A DNA stretch of 5,504 nucleotides from the NCBI GenBank assembly GCA_029858165.1, contig JAOUFO010000143.1, positions 1 through 5,504 on the forward strand, given 5' to 3'. Shown here piece by piece: positions 4,136-5,504 of the stretch. The position numbers were made by a program, and so were the translations under genes. The stretch comes from Deltaproteobacteria bacterium. GTDB taxonomy: Bacteria; SAR324; JACQKK01. Under the pieces are notes generated by a model, which saw only the letters and a list, made by a program, of their open reading frames with translations, had not been told where the DNA came from and searched no databases. The number at the start of each line of letters is the position of its first letter. Position 1 is the stretch's first letter.

Positions 4136-5389
4136 ATGGGTAAGAAAAACGCAATCTACGCACAATCCGGGGGGGTCACCTCGGTCATCAACGCCAGCGC
4201 CTACGGGGTGATCACGGCGGCCATGGAATCGGGTAAAATCGGCTCCGTTCTGGCCGGAATGAACGGCATCAACGGGGTGATTGAGGAAGACCTGATAGAT
4301 TTAAGCCGGGAAAAACCGGAAGTGATAGAAAGTCTGCGCGCCATGCCCGGCGGGGCCTTTGGCTCCTGCCGCCGCAAACTGAAGGATATGGATAAGGACA
4401 AGGCTGTTTTTCAGCGGATTCTGGATGTGTGCGCCGCCCATGATGTGGGGTACTTTTTTTACAACGGCGGCAACGATTCCATGGACACCTGCCACAAACT
4501 GGCCCAGTTCGCCAAAGCCAACAACGCCCCCCTGACCGTGGTGGGGGTGCCCAAAACCGTGGACAACGACCTGCCCATCACCGATTGCAGCCCCGGATTC
4601 GCCTCTGCCGCCAAGTACAATGTCATTTCCATGATGGAGGCCAGCCGGGACCTGGAATCCATGGCCCGCGATTCCACCAAGGTGTTTGTGATGGAGACCA
4701 TGGGCCGCCATGCGGGCTGGATCGCCGCCGCCACCGGGCTGGCCCAGATCACCGAAAAAGACGGCCCCCACATCATTCTGTTGCCGGAAGTACCCATGGA
4801 CCATGGCCGCCTGATGGCCAAAGTCAAAGCCACGGTGGAAAAAATCGGGTATTGCGCCATCACCGTCAGCGAGGGCGCCCAAACCCCGGACGGGAAGTTT
4901 TTGGCCGAAAGCGGAACCAGGGATGCCTTTGGCCATGCCCAGTTGGGCGGCGCCGGAACGGCCTTGCAGGAAATGATCAAAAAAGAGTTGGGATACAAAA
5001 CCCACGGGGCCTTGCTGGATTACTGCCAGCGGTCCGCCCGGCATATCTCCTCCAAAGTGGATGTGGAGCAGGCCATCGCCAGCGGAAAAAAAGCGGTGGA
5101 ACTGGCCCTGAAAGGCGAAAGCGGCCAGATGGCCATTATCGTCCGGGAATCCGCCAAACCCTACAAGTGGTCCATGGGCCAAACCTCCGCCGGAAACATC
5201 GCCAACGCCGAAAAAGTCATGCCCAAGGAATTCATCAGCGAGGACGGCATGCACATCACCCAGGCCTTCCGCGATTACTGCCTGCCCCTGATTGAAGGCG
5301 AAGACCCGCCGCCCTTTAAAAACGGCATGCCGGTTTACCTGCGGCTGGAAAAACACATGGCCCCCAAAAAACTGCCCGCCTTCAAATAA
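4136..5389 (+). CDS. pfp: Pyrophosphate-dependent 6-phosphofructokinase
   Basis: Cytoplasmic enzyme that reversibly phosphorylates fructose-6-phosphate to fructose-1,6-bisphosphate using pyrophosphate instead of ATP. In some methylotrophs and autotrophs the enzyme also acts on sedoheptulose-7-phosphate and can run in the dephosphorylating direction. The protein has 417 residues. The phosphofructokinase core is clear: SGGVTSVINA (11-20), GGND (111-114), PKTVDND (139-145, catalytic Asp143), METMGRHAGW (186-195) and VSEGA (244-248). The phosphoryl-donor determinants both point to PPi: Asp114 replaces the glycine of the ATP-type GGDG motif, and Lys140 replaces the glycine of the ATP-type PGTIDND motif. 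The ATG at 4136 is chosen because of the AAGGA site and because MGKKNAIYAQSGG begins just before the first strand. The substrate is the product of the aldolase encoded at the left end of the window, but the genes are not in one operon. No defects are seen. Confidence 0.95.
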   Translation: MGKKNAIYAQSGGVTSVINASAYGVITAAMESGKIGSVLAGMNGINGVIEEDLIDLSREKPEVIESLRAMPGGAFGSCRRKLKDMDKDKAVFQRILDVCAAHDVGYFFYNGGNDSMDTCHKLAQFAKANNAPLTVVGVPKTVDNDLPITDCSPGFASAAKYNVISMMEASRDLESMARDSTKVFVMETMGRHAGWIAAATGLAQITEKDGPHIILLPEVPMDHGRLMAKVKATVEKIGYCAITVSEGAQTPDGKFLAESGTRDAFGHAQLGGAGTALQEMIKKELGYKTHGALLDYCQRSARHISSKVDVEQAIASGKKAVELALKGESGQMAIIVRESAKPYKWSMGQTSAGNIANAEKVMPKEFISEDGMHITQAFRDYCLPLIEGEDPPPFKNGMPVYLRLEKHMAPKKLPAFK

Positions 5390-5391
5390 AA

Positions 5392-5404
5392 AGGCTGACA
5401 GCCT
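5392..5404. repeat. Small hairpin just after the phosphofructokinase stop
   Basis: AGGCT (5392-5396) and AGCCT (5400-5404) around a GAC loop, starting 3 nt after the stop codon. There is no T tract downstream, so it is not a canonical intrinsic terminator, although it may protect the mRNA 3' end. Confidence 0.35.
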
Positions 5405-5410
5405 GAACAA

Positions 5411-5489
5411 CCCCGGTCACGGGGCCTTGCCCCCAGGAGAGTGGGTGGCGCATAATGCGCCGGGGGTGAGGCCCGCACCGCCCCTCTCC
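5411..5489. other. GC-rich, multiply foldable region after the phosphofructokinase gene
   Basis: Several stems can form. (a) CCCCG 5411-5415 with CGGGG 5420-5424, loop GTCA. (b) GGCGCAT 5447-5453 with ATGCGCC 5455-5461, a near-perfect palindrome around one A. (c) A 13-pair stem, 5422-5434 with 5462-5474 (11 Watson-Crick and two G-U), whose 3' arm directly abuts palindrome b. (d) 5436-5448 with 5478-5489, about 12 pairs with one bulged T. Stems c and d interleave in pseudoknot order or compete. No gene is visible to the window end. This could be a 3' regulatory/termination structure, a dispersed repeat, or the leader of the next gene. Confidence 0.45.
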
Positions 5490-5504
5490 CCGCCTTCCTG
5501 ACGG

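Noticed and set aside
4301..5410. Long open frame of 369 codons on the minus strand opposite the phosphofructokinase gene
   Set aside because: It is an antisense shadow of a strongly coding gene, with composition biased to Gly/His/Phe, no recognisable domain and no ribosome site.
5424..5504. Known riboswitch (fluoride, glycine, TPP or guanidine type) after the phosphofructokinase gene
   Set aside because: None of the conserved core sequences I know for these classes is present, and the region is cut by the window edge.

Overview
The window reads as a chromosomal segment of a Gram-negative, probably proteobacterial genome of moderately high G+C. The evidence for this is a two-transmembrane chemoreceptor with a PilJ/NarX-like sensor, a Calvin-cycle-subtype class II aldolase, and a pyrophosphate-dependent phosphofructokinase. 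The last two are common in autotrophic and methylotrophic proteobacteria. A magnetotactic coccus relative is possible, but this is only an impression and the sequence does not prove it.

Layout from left to right. (1) 1-925, minus strand: fructose-1,6-bisphosphate aldolase class II, cut off by the left edge at residue 308. (2) 926-1293: a gap with a palindrome, three copies of a TTTATCC/GGATAAA word, and a 28-bp element that recurs later in the window. (3) 1294-2119, plus strand: a MntA/HepT (type VII, MNT-HEPN) toxin-antitoxin pair. The antitoxin gene is intact. The HEPN toxin gene is split by a 142-bp non-coding, hairpin-rich insertion (1792-1933) with 17-bp terminal inverted repeats and a 5-bp target duplication, which is a MITE-like element. 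Removing the element and one target copy restores a continuous 127-aa HepT with its R-X4-H-X-Y motif. (4) 2127-3824, minus strand: a 565-aa methyl-accepting chemotaxis protein ending 7 bp from the toxin gene's stop. (5) 3825-4135: a divergent intergenic region with a good -10 box for the chemoreceptor, overlapping 9-bp direct repeats, and a weaker candidate promoter for the next gene. (6) 4136-5389, plus strand: pyrophosphate-dependent 6-phosphofructokinase (417 aa). (7) 5390-5504: a GC-rich, highly foldable tail with no recognisable gene.

The two carbon-metabolism genes act on the same metabolite. The aldolase makes or cleaves fructose-1,6-bisphosphate (and sedoheptulose-1,7-bisphosphate in Calvin-type enzymes), and the PPi-phosphofructokinase reversibly interconverts it with fructose-6-phosphate. 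They are separated by a toxin-antitoxin remnant and a chemoreceptor that have no obvious link to them. The most notable feature is the precise MITE disruption of the HEPN toxin. The element brings in-frame stop codons, a new in-frame ATG in front of the catalytic half, and a strong G-quadruplex motif.
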